A DNA stretch of 64,000 nt. It comes from Fibrisoma montanum. GTDB lineage: Bacteria; Bacteroidota; Bacteroidia; Cytophagales; Spirosomataceae. Below the pieces are notes generated by a model. That model was not told the DNA's origin and did not search any database. It saw only the letters and a list, made by a program, of their open reading frames with translations. Made by a program: the position numbers and the translations under genes. Below are positions 7,631 to 16,408 of this stretch, piece by piece. Position 1 is the stretch's first letter. The number at the start of each line of letters is the position of its first letter. The stretch spans positions 1,116,001 to 1,180,000 of the forward strand of contig NZ_QXED01000001.1 in the NCBI RefSeq assembly GCF_003583365.1, given 5' to 3'.

Positions 7631-8533
7631 ATGTACTACGTTTCTGCCCTGGTTTTATTACTTGCTTTTGCTCAGGTTCACGTCAATCAGTCTGGTGCTC
7701 CAGCCCCGTTTGATCTTCAGGGTCACCGCGGATGCCGGGGCCTGATGCCGGAAAATACGGTACCTGCTTTTTTGAAAGCCCTTGATCTTGGCGTTACTAC
7801 CCTCGAACTGGACGTAGTGATCAGCAAAGACCGTCAGGTGGTTGTTTCCCACGAACCTTACTTCAACGCGGCTTTTGCTATCAAACCCGATGGTACGCCC
7901 GTGAGCAAAAGCGAACAGAAAACCCTGAATCTGTATCAGATGAACTACGCCGACATTAAACAGTACGACGTGGGCTCAAACGGTAATCCAGCCTATCCTG
8001 AGCAGCAGAAATTGAAGACCCATAAGCCGCTGCTGAGCGAAGTGATTGATCAGGTTGAAGCGTATCGCAAGCAAAAACAACTGCCTTCTTTTTCGTATAA
8101 TATCGAATTAAAAAGCGAGCCCTCCGAATACAACGTGAGTCAGCCCGAGCCGGCACCCTTTGCTGATCTGGTTCAGGCTGTACTGGCCAAACGCGTAAGC
8201 CCCGATCGGATTGTTATTCAAAGCTTCGACTTTGCGGTGCTTCGTCACTACAAACAACAGATCGACGCCGGCAAGTATCCTAAAGTACGTCTGGCGGCTC
8301 TGGTTCAGAACCTGCGCAGCCCAGAACACAACATGGAAGAGTTGGGATTTAAACCTGATATTTATAGCCCTTACTTTAAGCTGCTTAGTCAGGATAAGGT
8401 TGCCAAGCTTCAGGAACAAGGCATGCGGGTGATTCCCTGGACGGTTAATGACCCCGACGACATGAAGCGGTTGAAGGGCTGGGGGGTTGATGGACTGATC
8501 ACGGATTATCCTGACCGAGCAAAAAGTTTGTAA
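7631..8533 (+). CDS. Glycerophosphodiester phosphodiesterase
   Basis: Hydrolyses glycerophosphodiesters, released from phospholipids, to glycerol-3-phosphate and an alcohol. The 300-residue protein has a signal peptide (about 1-20) and then a TIM-barrel GDPD domain: GHRG (His32, Arg33), PENTVPAF (Glu41), LELDV (Glu59, Asp61 for metal), and SHEP (His74). PWTVNDPDDMKRLKGWGVDGLITDYPD is the standard C-terminal barrel signature. The export signal places it in the periplasm or on the surface. It is followed by a GH3-family gene 71 bases downstream, which may share the transcript. Confidence 0.93.
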   Translation: MYYVSALVLLLAFAQVHVNQSGAPAPFDLQGHRGCRGLMPENTVPAFLKALDLGVTTLELDVVISKDRQVVVSHEPYFNAAFAIKPDGTPVSKSEQKTLNLYQMNYADIKQYDVGSNGNPAYPEQQKLKTHKPLLSEVIDQVEAYRKQKQLPSFSYNIELKSEPSEYNVSQPEPAPFADLVQAVLAKRVSPDRIVIQSFDFAVLRHYKQQIDAGKYPKVRLAALVQNLRSPEHNMEELGFKPDIYSPYFKLLSQDKVAKLQEQGMRVIPWTVNDPDDMKRLKGWGVDGLITDYPDRAKSL

Positions 8534-8604
8534 AACATCCGGTATAATCGTAAGTTTCTTAGGTAATACGACACCAACGTCCGGCATTGTCCGTAAATTA
8601 AAGT

Positions 8605-10128
8605 ATGACTTTGCTCAACACCACGCTTAAATGGCTCCTCGAACGACGTCTGCCGCGCATTGAGGCCATGAAGAAGCACCCGGGCGAGGTGCAGCAGCGG
8701 GTGTTTAACCAGCTCATCAGGCGGGGGCGTCGTACTGAATGGGGGCGTCGGCATCATTACAACTCCATACAAACGGTCCGGGATTTTCAGCAACGAGTAC
8801 CTGTTTCGTCGTACGAAGACCTGTTTCCTTACATTGAACGGGTTATGAAAGGCGAGAGTAACGTACTCTGGCCGTCTCCGGTACGTTGGTTCTCTAAATC
8901 ATCAGGGACTACCAACGCCCGCAGCAAGTTTATTCCCGTTACATCCGAATCTCTGGACGAAGCGCATTTCAAAGGCGGCAAAGACCTGATGGCAATGTAC
9001 ATTGCCAACAACCCCGACAGCCGTACCTTCGAAGGTAAGGGATTGTCCATTGGTGGCAGTCTCCACGAAAATCCGTTCAGTTCCGATGGTGTTGTCGGCG
9101 ACGTATCGGCGGTTGTCATGAAAAACCTGCCGAGCTGGGCGCAATACATCCGTACGCCATCGCTCGACGTTGCACTCATGAGCGAATGGGAAGCCAAGAT
9201 GGAGCGCATGGCCGAGGTAACCTCGCAGGAGAACGTAACGAGTATCCTCGGTGTACCGACCTGGGCGCTGGTGTTGCTGGATAAAATCCTTGCCCGTACC
9301 GGCAAATCGAATATTCTGGAAGTATGGCCCAACTTTGAAGTGTTCATTCACGGGGCGGTTAATTTCCAACCGTATCGTGATTTGTTCCGGCAGCAGGTAT
9401 TTCCCTCGTCCAGTGTCCGTTACCTTGAAGTCTATAACGCATCGGAAGGGTTCTTTGCTATTCAGGACGATCTGTCGCGCATAGGCGAAATGCTGCTCAT
9501 GCTCGATTACGGTATTTTCTACGAATTTGTGCCTATGGAAGAAGCCAACCAGCCTTTTCCTAAAGCACTGACGATCGAAGAGGTCGAGCTGAACAAGAAT
9601 TATGCACTGGTAGTCTCAACCAATGGCGGCCTGTGGCGCTATCAGGTTGGCGATACGGTTCGGTTTACCTCGCTTTATCCTCACCGGCTCAAAGTCAGCG
9701 GACGAACCAAACACTTCATCAATGCCTTCGGGGAGGAAGTGATTGTCGAAAACGCCGAAATCGCCGTGACCCGCGCCAGTGAAGCCACCGGCGCTGTCAT
9801 TGCCGACTATACCGCCGGGCCGGTCTATATGAGCAACGGAACGAATGGCCGCCACGAATGGATCATTGAATTTTCGCAGGAGCCCGACAACCAGCAGCGC
9901 TTCAATCAACTACTCGACGAAACGCTCCGCGAAGTCAATTCGGACTATGACGCCAAACGCTACAACGATATGGTGCTGAAACGACCGATCGTTCACGTTG
10001 TACCGCGCGGTACGTTCTACGGCTGGATGAAGCACAAAGGTAAACTGGGTGGCCAGCACAAAGTGCCCCGACTGGCAAACTCCCGCGAATATCTGGATGA
10101 CATTCTGGGGCACCTGCTGGAATTGTAA
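8605..10128 (+). CDS. GH3 auxin-responsive-promoter family acyl-adenylate enzyme
   Basis: The protein of 507 residues is a full-length GH3 family member. In plants these enzymes adenylate jasmonate, auxin or benzoates and join them to amino acids. Visible family features are RWFSKSSGTTNARSKFIPVT (the Ser/Thr-rich ATP loop, about 93-112), YNASEGFFAIQ (second adenylate motif), LVVSTNGGLWRYQVGDTVRF (third motif) and a C-terminal KLGGQHKVPRL hinge segment. Bacterial GH3 proteins are frequent in Bacteroidota; their acid and amine substrates are mostly unknown. Its stop codon directly abuts the stop of the convergent flavin reductase gene. Confidence 0.9.
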   Translation: MTLLNTTLKWLLERRLPRIEAMKKHPGEVQQRVFNQLIRRGRRTEWGRRHHYNSIQTVRDFQQRVPVSSYEDLFPYIERVMKGESNVLWPSPVRWFSKSSGTTNARSKFIPVTSESLDEAHFKGGKDLMAMYIANNPDSRTFEGKGLSIGGSLHENPFSSDGVVGDVSAVVMKNLPSWAQYIRTPSLDVALMSEWEAKMERMAEVTSQENVTSILGVPTWALVLLDKILARTGKSNILEVWPNFEVFIHGAVNFQPYRDLFRQQVFPSSSVRYLEVYNASEGFFAIQDDLSRIGEMLLMLDYGIFYEFVPMEEANQPFPKALTIEEVELNKNYALVVSTNGGLWRYQVGDTVRFTSLYPHRLKVSGRTKHFINAFGEEVIVENAEIAVTRASEATGAVIADYTAGPVYMSNGTNGRHEWIIEFSQEPDNQQRFNQLLDETLREVNSDYDAKRYNDMVLKRPIVHVVPRGTFYGWMKHKGKLGGQHKVPRLANSREYLDDILGHLLEL

Positions 10129-10602
10129 TCACCCTCTCACCAGCTTCTTTTCTTTCAAAAACTGATACGTCATCACGGTCTTATCGGGGTTTAGTACATG
10201 CTGTTTCAGGACCTCGCAAATAAACAGTTCATGGTCGCCGGCGTCGGTGCTATGAAGTACGTTGCACTGAACGTAGCCGATGGCTTCCGTCAGATACGGA
10301 CACCCGCGTTCGTCCAGCGCATAAGGCAGCCGCTTAAATTTATCATGGTCCCGCCCCGATTGCTGCCCCAGCTTTCTGATCAGACTGGTCTGCTCCGTCG
10401 ACAGCAGATTGATGGTAAGCAGGCCGCTTTCCCGAACCAGTTCGATGGTGTAGTCCACTTTGTAGAGCGCCACCGCTACCACCTTCCCACCCATGGCGGT
10501 TTGCGTAAGCCAGGTAACAATGTTGGCATTCCGCCGATTGCCGGCTACGGTCGTTATCGCATGTACATCGTAATTCTTATATTTCAACAATCGCCTGGGC
10601 AT
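10129..10602 (-). CDS. Flavin reductase family protein (DIM6/NTAB type)
   Basis: The 157-residue protein fits the flavin reductase domain that binds FMN and supplies reduced flavin to a partner monooxygenase, or is itself an FMN-binding oxidoreductase. Typical features are the N-terminal TTVAGNRRNANIVTWLTQTA, VAVALYKVDYTIELVRESG, and the DHELFICEVL strand near the end. No monooxygenase partner is nearby. It is convergent with the GH3 gene with no spacing (stop codons at 10126-10128 and 10129-10131), and divergent from ispH. Confidence 0.85.
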   Translation of the reverse strand: MPRRLLKYKNYDVHAITTVAGNRRNANIVTWLTQTAMGGKVVAVALYKVDYTIELVRESGLLTINLLSTEQTSLIRKLGQQSGRDHDKFKRLPYALDERGCPYLTEAIGYVQCNVLHSTDAGDHELFICEVLKQHVLNPDKTVMTYQFLKEKKLVRG

Positions 10603-10666
10603 GAGTTAACAGGTTATTCTGTGAAGTTGAACAAAGCCAAAAACGACTTTGTTGAGTAGATAGACG

Positions 10667-10674
10667 TACCTTTG
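10667..10674 (+). promoter_or_regulatory. ispH promoter, -7 element TACCTTTG
   Basis: TACCTTTG matches TAnnTTTG and lies 45 bases before the ispH start. TTTG and TTG occur a little upstream (10648-10654), but the spacing is shorter than the usual 19-21. Confidence 0.5.
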
Positions 10675-10719
10675 TCCGTTGATAGTCACACATCAGCATA
10701 CTGACTGACGGCCGGCTCC

Positions 10720-11949
10720 ATGAAATCATTCAATATCCCAGAATACTACCGTAGCAGCATCATAACGCCCCTCAAGGAATTCCGGCGGAAACGCGATAAA
10801 CTGAAGCGCGACTTTACGCCAACGTTGCTTGATTTCGGCCCGATCCGGTTTTACATCGCCCGCCATTTTGGCTTTTGCTACGGCGTAGAGAACGCCGTGG
10901 AAATTGCCTACAAAGCCATTGCCGAAAATCCGGGAAAGCGAATTTTTCTGCTGAGCGAAATGATTCACAACCCCGACGTCAATGCCGATTTGCAGAGCCG
11001 TGGGGTTCGCTTTCTGATGGATACGTCTGGTCGTCAGCTTACGCCCTGGTCCGAGTTGTCGCCCGAGGATGTGGTCATCATCCCGGCGTTTGGCACTACG
11101 CTGGAAACGCAGCAGCAACTGGCCGCCATTGGGCTGGATATTGAAAAATACGATACCACCTGCCCGTTTGTCGAGAAGGTATGGAACAAAGCCAGCCAGA
11201 TTGGTCAGAAAAATTATACGGTGGTTGTGCATGGCAAACCATCGCATGAGGAAACCCGGGCTACGTTTTCGCACAGCAAAGAAGGTGCGCCGACCGTGGT
11301 GGTTAAAAACATGGCTCAGGCTCAACGACTGGCTAAATACATCACCGGCGAACTCCCCCGCGACCAGTTTTTTACTGAATTTGCCGGACAGTATTCCGAT
11401 GAATTCGATCCGAGTCGTGATTTGCAGCGCATTGGGGTGGTGAACCAGACCACCATGCTGGCATCTGATACGCAGGGAATAGCCGATTACTTGAAACAGG
11501 TGATGATTCAGACGTACAGCCTGACACCCGATCAGGTTGACGAACGGTTTGCCAATACCCGCGATACCCTCTGCTACGCCACCAATGACAACCAGGACGC
11601 TACGTATGCCCTGCTAACCTACCCGGCCAATTTTGCCGTGGTGGCTGGTGGCTACAACAGCTCGAATACGTCGCACATTGTCGAACTATGCGAAGAACAG
11701 CTCCCTACGTATTTTATCGAATCGGAGCAGAAAATTCTGTCAGACTCGCTGATTCGTCATTTTGATCTCCACACTAAGCAGGAAGTTGTTACGGAAGACT
11801 ACCTTTCGGCAGATCGACCCATTACGGTGCTGCTCACCTGCGGAGCCTCCTGCCCCGACGCCGTAGTCGAAGGCATCCTGGTCAAGCTGGTCAGTTTCTT
11901 TCCCGAAGCCCGTTCGGTAGACGAGGTCATGAACGATTATCAGGCCTAG
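10720..11949 (+). CDS. ispH: 4-hydroxy-3-methylbut-2-enyl diphosphate reductase (IspH), long form
   Basis: Last step of the MEP isoprenoid pathway: reduces HMBPP to IPP and DMAPP with a [4Fe-4S] cluster. The cluster ligands are visible as Cys53 (GFCYGVENAV), Cys148 (TTCPFVEKV) and Cys378 (CGASCPD), with His83 (EMIHNPDVN) in the active site. At 409 residues it is about 100 longer than the E. coli enzyme, with an N-terminal extension and an insert after the second Cys, as in the plant and cyanobacterial-type IspH that Cytophagales also carry. It supplies precursors for menaquinone and carotenoids, for which an enzyme is present at 42725. Confidence 0.95.
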   Translation: MKSFNIPEYYRSSIITPLKEFRRKRDKLKRDFTPTLLDFGPIRFYIARHFGFCYGVENAVEIAYKAIAENPGKRIFLLSEMIHNPDVNADLQSRGVRFLMDTSGRQLTPWSELSPEDVVIIPAFGTTLETQQQLAAIGLDIEKYDTTCPFVEKVWNKASQIGQKNYTVVVHGKPSHEETRATFSHSKEGAPTVVVKNMAQAQRLAKYITGELPRDQFFTEFAGQYSDEFDPSRDLQRIGVVNQTTMLASDTQGIADYLKQVMIQTYSLTPDQVDERFANTRDTLCYATNDNQDATYALLTYPANFAVVAGGYNSSNTSHIVELCEEQLPTYFIESEQKILSDSLIRHFDLHTKQEVVTEDYLSADRPITVLLTCGASCPDAVVEGILVKLVSFFPEARSVDEVMNDYQA

Positions 11950-11978
11950 GCTGGCCATGCACAACCTGGTGATAGCCG

Positions 11979-13685
11979 CTACCTGACTTTGACGACGATC
12001 TGCTGACTTTCGTTGTGCAGCCGGTCAAAAGCCGTGACCGCGTAAACGTACTTCTTCGACGGGTCGGCGGTTTTATCAACGTAACGCGTTAACAACTCAC
12101 CCTGACACACCGCCAGGATATGCCGCGGGTCATCGAGGTGAATCCTGGGTTTTTTCCCCTCAAAGCGGTAGATAACGTAGTAATGAGCGCCATTGCCATC
12201 GGTAGCCGGTTCGGGTTGCTGCCAGAACAACTCAATGCCATCCGACGAATCGGCCGCTTTTAAATCGCGGGGCGGCAAGGGGGGAATACTATCGATCCAC
12301 GGCATGGGCGGCACCAGCGCCGGATACCGATAAAAGCCCTGCCGCAATGAATCCCGAATAAACAACGGATTAGTTTTCAGCGACTTTGCGCTAAAGTAGA
12401 TGCTGCCCGCTACGGCTCGTTGCTGTCGGTTGTAGCGCAGTTGTTCCGGAAATTCTGACGCACTGTACCAGCCTGGATCGCGTTCTGAACCCCGCCCCAC
12501 ACGATACGCGCCGTGACCGATGTACAGATGCCGGTTGCCACAGTTTCGGGTCCACCACTCGACCAGCGTCCGGTACGGTGCCCGACCAAACTGCGTACTA
12601 AAATAGACCTGCGGGGCAATGTAATCCACCCAGCCCTCGCGGGCCCACTTTCGGGTGTCGGCATACAGTTCATAATACGCCTGCCCACCGTTGGTAGCTG
12701 ATCCTTCGGGATCGCTGCTCTGATTTTTCCAGATGCCAAACGGACTGATGCCAAATTTTACGTACGGCTTATTGGCCCGAATGGAGTCGCGAAGTTCCAG
12801 AACAAGCCGATTGACGTTGTCGCGTCGCCAATCGGCTTTTTTCATACCGTTGTAGTTAGCCTGGTATGTGCTATCATCCCGCAGCACCTGGCCGGCAATT
12901 GCATACGGGTAGAAATAATCGTCGAAATGAATGCCGTCAACATCGTAGTTCCGTACTACGTTTGCTACCACACTGGCGATATAGCTCCGCACTTCGGGCA
13001 AACCTAGGTTAAAAAGCTTACGTCCGCCGTATTCCAGAAACCAGCCTGGTTTGCGGAACACAATATTGCTTGGTGCCACGCTGGCGGTTTTACTAAACGT
13101 AGCCCGGTCGAGATTGAACCAGGCATGAAACTCCATGTTCCGGCTGTGAGCCTGTTCGATCATGAAGTCAAGCGGATCGTAGAAAGGCTCCGGGGCTAAT
13201 CCCTGTTGCCCCATCAGCCACTCCGACCAGGGTTCCGAACTTTTAGCGTAAAACGCATCGGCGGCTGCCCGAATCTGCACTACTACCGCATTTAATCCCA
13301 TTTGTTGCTGCTGATCAAAGAGCGCCACAATTTCCTGCTGCTGATCGGCCGGCAACAGCCCCTTTTTGCTGGGCCAGTCAATATTGTCTACGGTTGCAAT
13401 CCAGACCGCCCGGAATTCACGTTTTGGCGGCAGCGGCACCAACGCCGTCAGTTCTTCGGTTTCGACGGTGTCGACCGGCGTCGTAGCAACAACTGGCGGC
13501 CGCGTCGGTACGGGTTTGGCCGCAACTGCAGTAGTAGAGGCCGGTTTGGCTGGATCAGGCTTAACAGCGGTGGCTTTAGGACGGCTTACGGGAGGTTTCT
13601 TTGTAACAACCGGTTTGGGACGGCGGCAGCCATTCCAGAAAAACACGGCTAAAAGCAACGCAAGACAGACAACAGAACGGTACAT
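11979..13685 (-). CDS. Family-10-like glycosyl hydrolase lipoprotein (GHL10/DUF187)
   Basis: A lipoprotein of 568 residues: hydrophobic signal, then lipobox ending in Cys near 20 (FFWNGC), then a long Pro/Lys/Thr-rich linker to about 85. The catalytic-like domain begins EFRAVWIATVDNIDWPSKKG, the hallmark of GHL10 proteins, and includes VQIRAAADAFY, FHAWFNLDRATF, YDVDGIHFDDYFYPY and GISPFGIWKN. The C-terminal 100 residues look like a fibronectin type III domain (PRDLKAADSSDGIELFW). E. coli YngK/DigH, a peptidoglycan hydrolase for denuded glycan strands, belongs to this family, so action on peptidoglycan at the cell surface is plausible. Confidence 0.9.
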   Translation of the reverse strand: MYRSVVCLALLLAVFFWNGCRRPKPVVTKKPPVSRPKATAVKPDPAKPASTTAVAAKPVPTRPPVVATTPVDTVETEELTALVPLPPKREFRAVWIATVDNIDWPSKKGLLPADQQQEIVALFDQQQQMGLNAVVVQIRAAADAFYAKSSEPWSEWLMGQQGLAPEPFYDPLDFMIEQAHSRNMEFHAWFNLDRATFSKTASVAPSNIVFRKPGWFLEYGGRKLFNLGLPEVRSYIASVVANVVRNYDVDGIHFDDYFYPYAIAGQVLRDDSTYQANYNGMKKADWRRDNVNRLVLELRDSIRANKPYVKFGISPFGIWKNQSSDPEGSATNGGQAYYELYADTRKWAREGWVDYIAPQVYFSTQFGRAPYRTLVEWWTRNCGNRHLYIGHGAYRVGRGSERDPGWYSASEFPEQLRYNRQQRAVAGSIYFSAKSLKTNPLFIRDSLRQGFYRYPALVPPMPWIDSIPPLPPRDLKAADSSDGIELFWQQPEPATDGNGAHYYVIYRFEGKKPRIHLDDPRHILAVCQGELLTRYVDKTADPSKKYVYAVTAFDRLHNESQQIVVKVR

Positions 13686-13729
13686 GCAGTAATAGAATTA
13701 GTCTCAAAAATAACGACAGTTGACCACAA

Positions 13730-13897
13730 CTATGCGGACTGGCTCGTTGATTTTTGGTGTTTGGCCGTATTCCGGCAACGGTCGCTGCAATAGATTACGT
13801 TATCCCAATCGCGCTCCCACTTTTTTCGCCACACAAACGGACGCCCGCAGACCGGACAGATTTTGGTCGGTAGCTCATATTTCTTCCGCATTTTCAT
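13730..13897 (-). CDS. DUF2256 family small zinc-ribbon protein
   Basis: A small gene of 55 codons read from ATG at 13897 (an ATG at 13891 is also possible). The product has [20 protein letters not shown] followed by VIYCSDRCR, giving two CxxC-like pairs for one zinc and the Trp-rich core that defines DUF2256. The function is unknown; in many genomes the family occurs near photolyase/cryptochrome-like genes. Here it is divergent, by 68 bases, from a TIGR03643/DUF2805 gene that shows the same association elsewhere. Confidence 0.88.
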   Translation of the reverse strand: MKMRKKYELPTKICPVCGRPFVWRKKWERDWDNVIYCSDRCRNTAKHQKSTSQSA

Positions 13898-13965
13898 GCT
13901 GAGGGTAACCGGGTGTTCGTTATCAAAGTTCGAACCATGACCTGTCCCATCGGGTTACCACTAGC

Positions 13966-14253
13966 ATGAAAAGTACCCGCAACGAGTTAAGCCCTGCTGA
14001 TATTGACCGAATTATTGAAATGGCCTGGGAAGACCGAACCCCATTCGACGCCATCGAAGCCCAGTTCGGCCTGGCTGAAGCAGAGGTGATCACCATAATG
14101 CGCCAAGAGTTGAAACCTGCTTCGTGGCGGTTATGGCGCGCCCGCGTGCAGGGCCGGTCCGCCAAGCACCGAGCGTTGTCAGCCGTTGATGATCATCGTT
14201 TTAAGTCATCCCGTCAACGTAACATTTCGCTTAACAAGGTAACTAAACGTTAA
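13966..14253 (+). CDS. TIGR03643 / DUF2805 family protein
   Basis: A protein of 95 residues with the strongly conserved core DIDRIIEMAWEDRTPFDAIE, then FGLAEAEVITIMRQEL, then a basic SWRLWRARVQGR motif and a Lys/Arg-rich tail. The first part reads like a helix-turn-helix (a short helix, an EAQFGL turn, a second helix), so nucleic-acid binding is plausible but not shown. Members often stand beside DUF2256 and photolyase-like genes; no photolyase gene is in this window. Confidence 0.85.
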   Translation: MKSTRNELSPADIDRIIEMAWEDRTPFDAIEAQFGLAEAEVITIMRQELKPASWRLWRARVQGRSAKHRALSAVDDHRFKSSRQRNISLNKVTKR

Positions 14254-14284
14254 TATCAGCATTTGGCCAACAACCTATTCGGCT

Positions 14285-14388
14285 TAATTTTGTGCCGTTA
14301 AAAAACGGAATAGGCACGAATTATTTTGTTTTTAGCAGAAAACCAATATCTTTTTAGATTATTTTTCGCTCAAAAGATAGTAGCTTTG
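14285..14388 (+). promoter_or_regulatory. Two candidate promoters before the Lrp-family gene
   Basis: TAATTTTG at 14285-14292 and TAGCTTTG at 14381-14388 both fit TAnnTTTG. Each is followed by TGCC (positions 14293-14296 and 14389-14392). The nearer one would give a leader of about 30 nt. Lrp-family genes are commonly autoregulated, so two start sites would be natural, but this is inference. Confidence 0.4.
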
Positions 14389-14425
14389 TGCCATTCTGCA
14401 ACATTATTTCAACATTACTTCGTTT

Positions 14426-14893
14426 ATGAGCCACAAGTTAGATCAAATAGATCGCAAGGTTTTAGAGATTCTGCAGTCCAATGCCAAGATAACCAACGCC
14501 CAGCTTTCTAAAGAAATAGGCCTTTCGCCAGCCCCTACCCTGGAACGTGTAAAAAAGCTCGAAACTTCGGGCATAATTCAAAGCTACCACGCCCAGCTTA
14601 ACCGCGAAAAGGTTGGCTTAGGCGTAACAACGTTCGTGATGGTTACGCTGGTTGGTCATAAGAAAGACACCACCATGGCGTTTGTGGAGAAAGCAAACAC
14701 CATTCCTGAAATCATTGAGTGTCATCACATTACAGGATCAGGAGACTTCCTGCTGAAAGTAATTTCTAAAGACATCTCATCGTATCAGGCCCTGATGCTT
14801 GATGTAATCAATGAGATTGGTGAGGTAGCCAGTACGCAAACGATGGTCATCATGTCGACCTTTAAGGAAAGTAAAGTGTTGCCGATTCCTTGA
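14426..14893 (+). CDS. Lrp/AsnC family transcriptional regulator
   Basis: The 155-residue protein has the standard two-domain plan. Residues 1-50 form a winged helix (LDQIDRKVLEILQSNAKI, then QLSKEIGLSPAPTLERVKKL), and residues 65-150 an effector-binding RAM/ACT-like domain (GLGVTTFVMVTLVGH, CHHITGSGDFLLKVISKD). Such proteins bind amino acids or related ligands and assemble as dimers to hexadecamers on DNA. The neighbours give no hint of the regulon. The gene ends inside the first base of a very strong bidirectional terminator. Confidence 0.95.
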   Translation: MSHKLDQIDRKVLEILQSNAKITNAQLSKEIGLSPAPTLERVKKLETSGIIQSYHAQLNREKVGLGVTTFVMVTLVGHKKDTTMAFVEKANTIPEIIECHHITGSGDFLLKVISKDISSYQALMLDVINEIGEVASTQTMVIMSTFKESKVLPIP

Positions 14894-14979
14894 TCAGGAA
14901 AAAAGGATGAGGGGGCGAAAGGAGCAGAAGAAGCTACAAACTTCTCTCTCCTTTCGCCCCCTCATCCTTTTTTCCTGAT
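14893..14979. terminator. Very long bidirectional terminator (32-bp perfect stem)
   Basis: Arms 14893-14924 and 14948-14979 are perfectly complementary over 32 bp; the 23-base loop holds a further agaag/cttct pairing. The stem includes an A6/T6 tract, so either strand offers T residues inside the stem. It fills the whole space between two convergent genes: it begins at the last base of the Lrp stop codon and ends one base before the stop codon of the TPR gene. Confidence 0.85.
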
Positions 14980-14980
14980 G

Positions 14981-16201
14981 TTACTCTCTTCGTTTCCTAC
15001 GCTCCTCGCGCCGTGATTTTTTAGACTCGTCCAGCGCCTTTTTAGCTTCTTTGAACTGGCTCGATTTTCGATCTGCCTTATCCATTACTTCTTTAAAGTA
15101 TGTACGGGCAAGATCAAAGTTCTTTTCTTCCGTGGCAATCTTGCCCAAATTCAGTACCGACGATAAATAATAGCCCGCATCGGTCGAGTTAGTCTGCTTA
15201 GCGTACTCGATCGCTTTCTGATAGTTTTCCCGGGCTACCGGCAAGTTCTTATAGTACAAATGGTTAATATAAGCCAGGATATACGCGGCAGTACGTCCGC
15301 TAACGGCCTCGTAACCAGCCTGTCCCCGTTCAATCTTTGTCAGAATATCTTTCGAAGCGGACTCGGCTTCGGCCAATCGACCACGAACGAAAGCCGAACG
15401 GGCAAAATACCGCTCAAAGAACGGGTTATCCGGAAACTGCTCGGTCATGTACTTTGCCATATCGTAGGCTTTATCGTACTGATTTTCCATGCTGTAGATC
15501 TGCAGCAGGAAATACCGGGCTTCAATCCGGGTATAAAACGCCGAATTAGCGGTCGTTTCAAGTTGTTTGATGCCCTGCGTCTTGTTCCCCTTTGGGAAGA
15601 ACATGAGAATCGGCTTTAACAACGGATAATTCTCGGGAATCCACTGGGAATAGTAATTATACATCCCATCACCGAACAGAAGCTCCGGACTGAATTCGCT
15701 GTTGTTTTTGCACTTATCGAAATACTTGAGGGCATTTTTGCCGGCAACGGTTGCTTTGGCCCACTTTTTCCGTTCGGAATACAAGCGTCCCTTAAACGCA
15801 TAGGCAGCCGCCAGGAAAAATGATGGTTCCAGCTTATTTTCGCTTACATCGTACAGGCGTTCAGCCAGCGTGATCGTCGTATCCATATACGCCAGGCAGC
15901 GATCATCGTAGTCCGTTACGTCCGTATTAGGCACGATCTTCCACCACTCAGCCAGCCCCATCAGGAAGTACGGCATTGGGTGACTTGGGTACCGCACCCG
16001 AAGCCACCGAAACTCCTTGTCGGCTTCGTAGAACTTATAGTTGTACATCTGATTGATAGCCTCAGCAGCTTCAATCTGTACACCGGGGTGTTTTAGCAAC
16101 CCACCGTATTTTTTATCAAACGCCGACGGGTCATACAACGCCTGTGCCTGCGCCCAAAAGGCCAGTCCCATTAGCCAAACCGTCAACACTAGTTTTTTCA
16201 T
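14981..16201 (-). CDS. Exported tetratricopeptide-repeat protein
   Basis: The protein of 406 residues starts with a signal peptide (LVLTVWLMGLAFWAQAQA, about 3-20). The rest is helical and contains several degenerate TPR units, for example AYKFYEADKEFRWLRVRYPSHPMPYF-like at 55-80 and clearer ones at 235-290, 310-345 and 350-385 (LGKIATEEKNFDLARTYF). The tail is a Lys/Arg/Glu-rich stretch. TPRs bind partner proteins, and exported ones in Bacteroidota often belong to envelope or secretion machineries. No specific role can be given. Confidence 0.85.
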   Translation of the reverse strand: MKKLVLTVWLMGLAFWAQAQALYDPSAFDKKYGGLLKHPGVQIEAAEAINQMYNYKFYEADKEFRWLRVRYPSHPMPYFLMGLAEWWKIVPNTDVTDYDDRCLAYMDTTITLAERLYDVSENKLEPSFFLAAAYAFKGRLYSERKKWAKATVAGKNALKYFDKCKNNSEFSPELLFGDGMYNYYSQWIPENYPLLKPILMFFPKGNKTQGIKQLETTANSAFYTRIEARYFLLQIYSMENQYDKAYDMAKYMTEQFPDNPFFERYFARSAFVRGRLAEAESASKDILTKIERGQAGYEAVSGRTAAYILAYINHLYYKNLPVARENYQKAIEYAKQTNSTDAGYYLSSVLNLGKIATEEKNFDLARTYFKEVMDKADRKSSQFKEAKKALDESKKSRREERRKRRE

Positions 16202-16380
16202 CGATTGTTTACAGCCTTTTCTGTCTGTTTGCTTAACAACAAATTGCGCTAAAAAATTTATATCAACGGGCCAGGGGCTGCTACCGCCCGGCTATCGTTA
16301 TCTATAGAACGTAATCAGCGAAAAGTCCGTTTGCTCCCGCTTATTTTTCGGTTATCTTTTGCCTACTGACCCGCCCGCCG

Positions 16381-16388
16381 TATCTTTG
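16381..16388 (+). promoter_or_regulatory. hpt promoter, -7 element TATCTTTG
   Basis: TATCTTTG fits TAnnTTTG and is 20 bases before the hpt start codon. It lies in the 207-base divergent interval between the TPR gene and hpt, which holds nothing else I can identify. Confidence 0.55.
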
Positions 16389-16408
16389 ATCACTCCCTAG
16401 GGCAAAAA

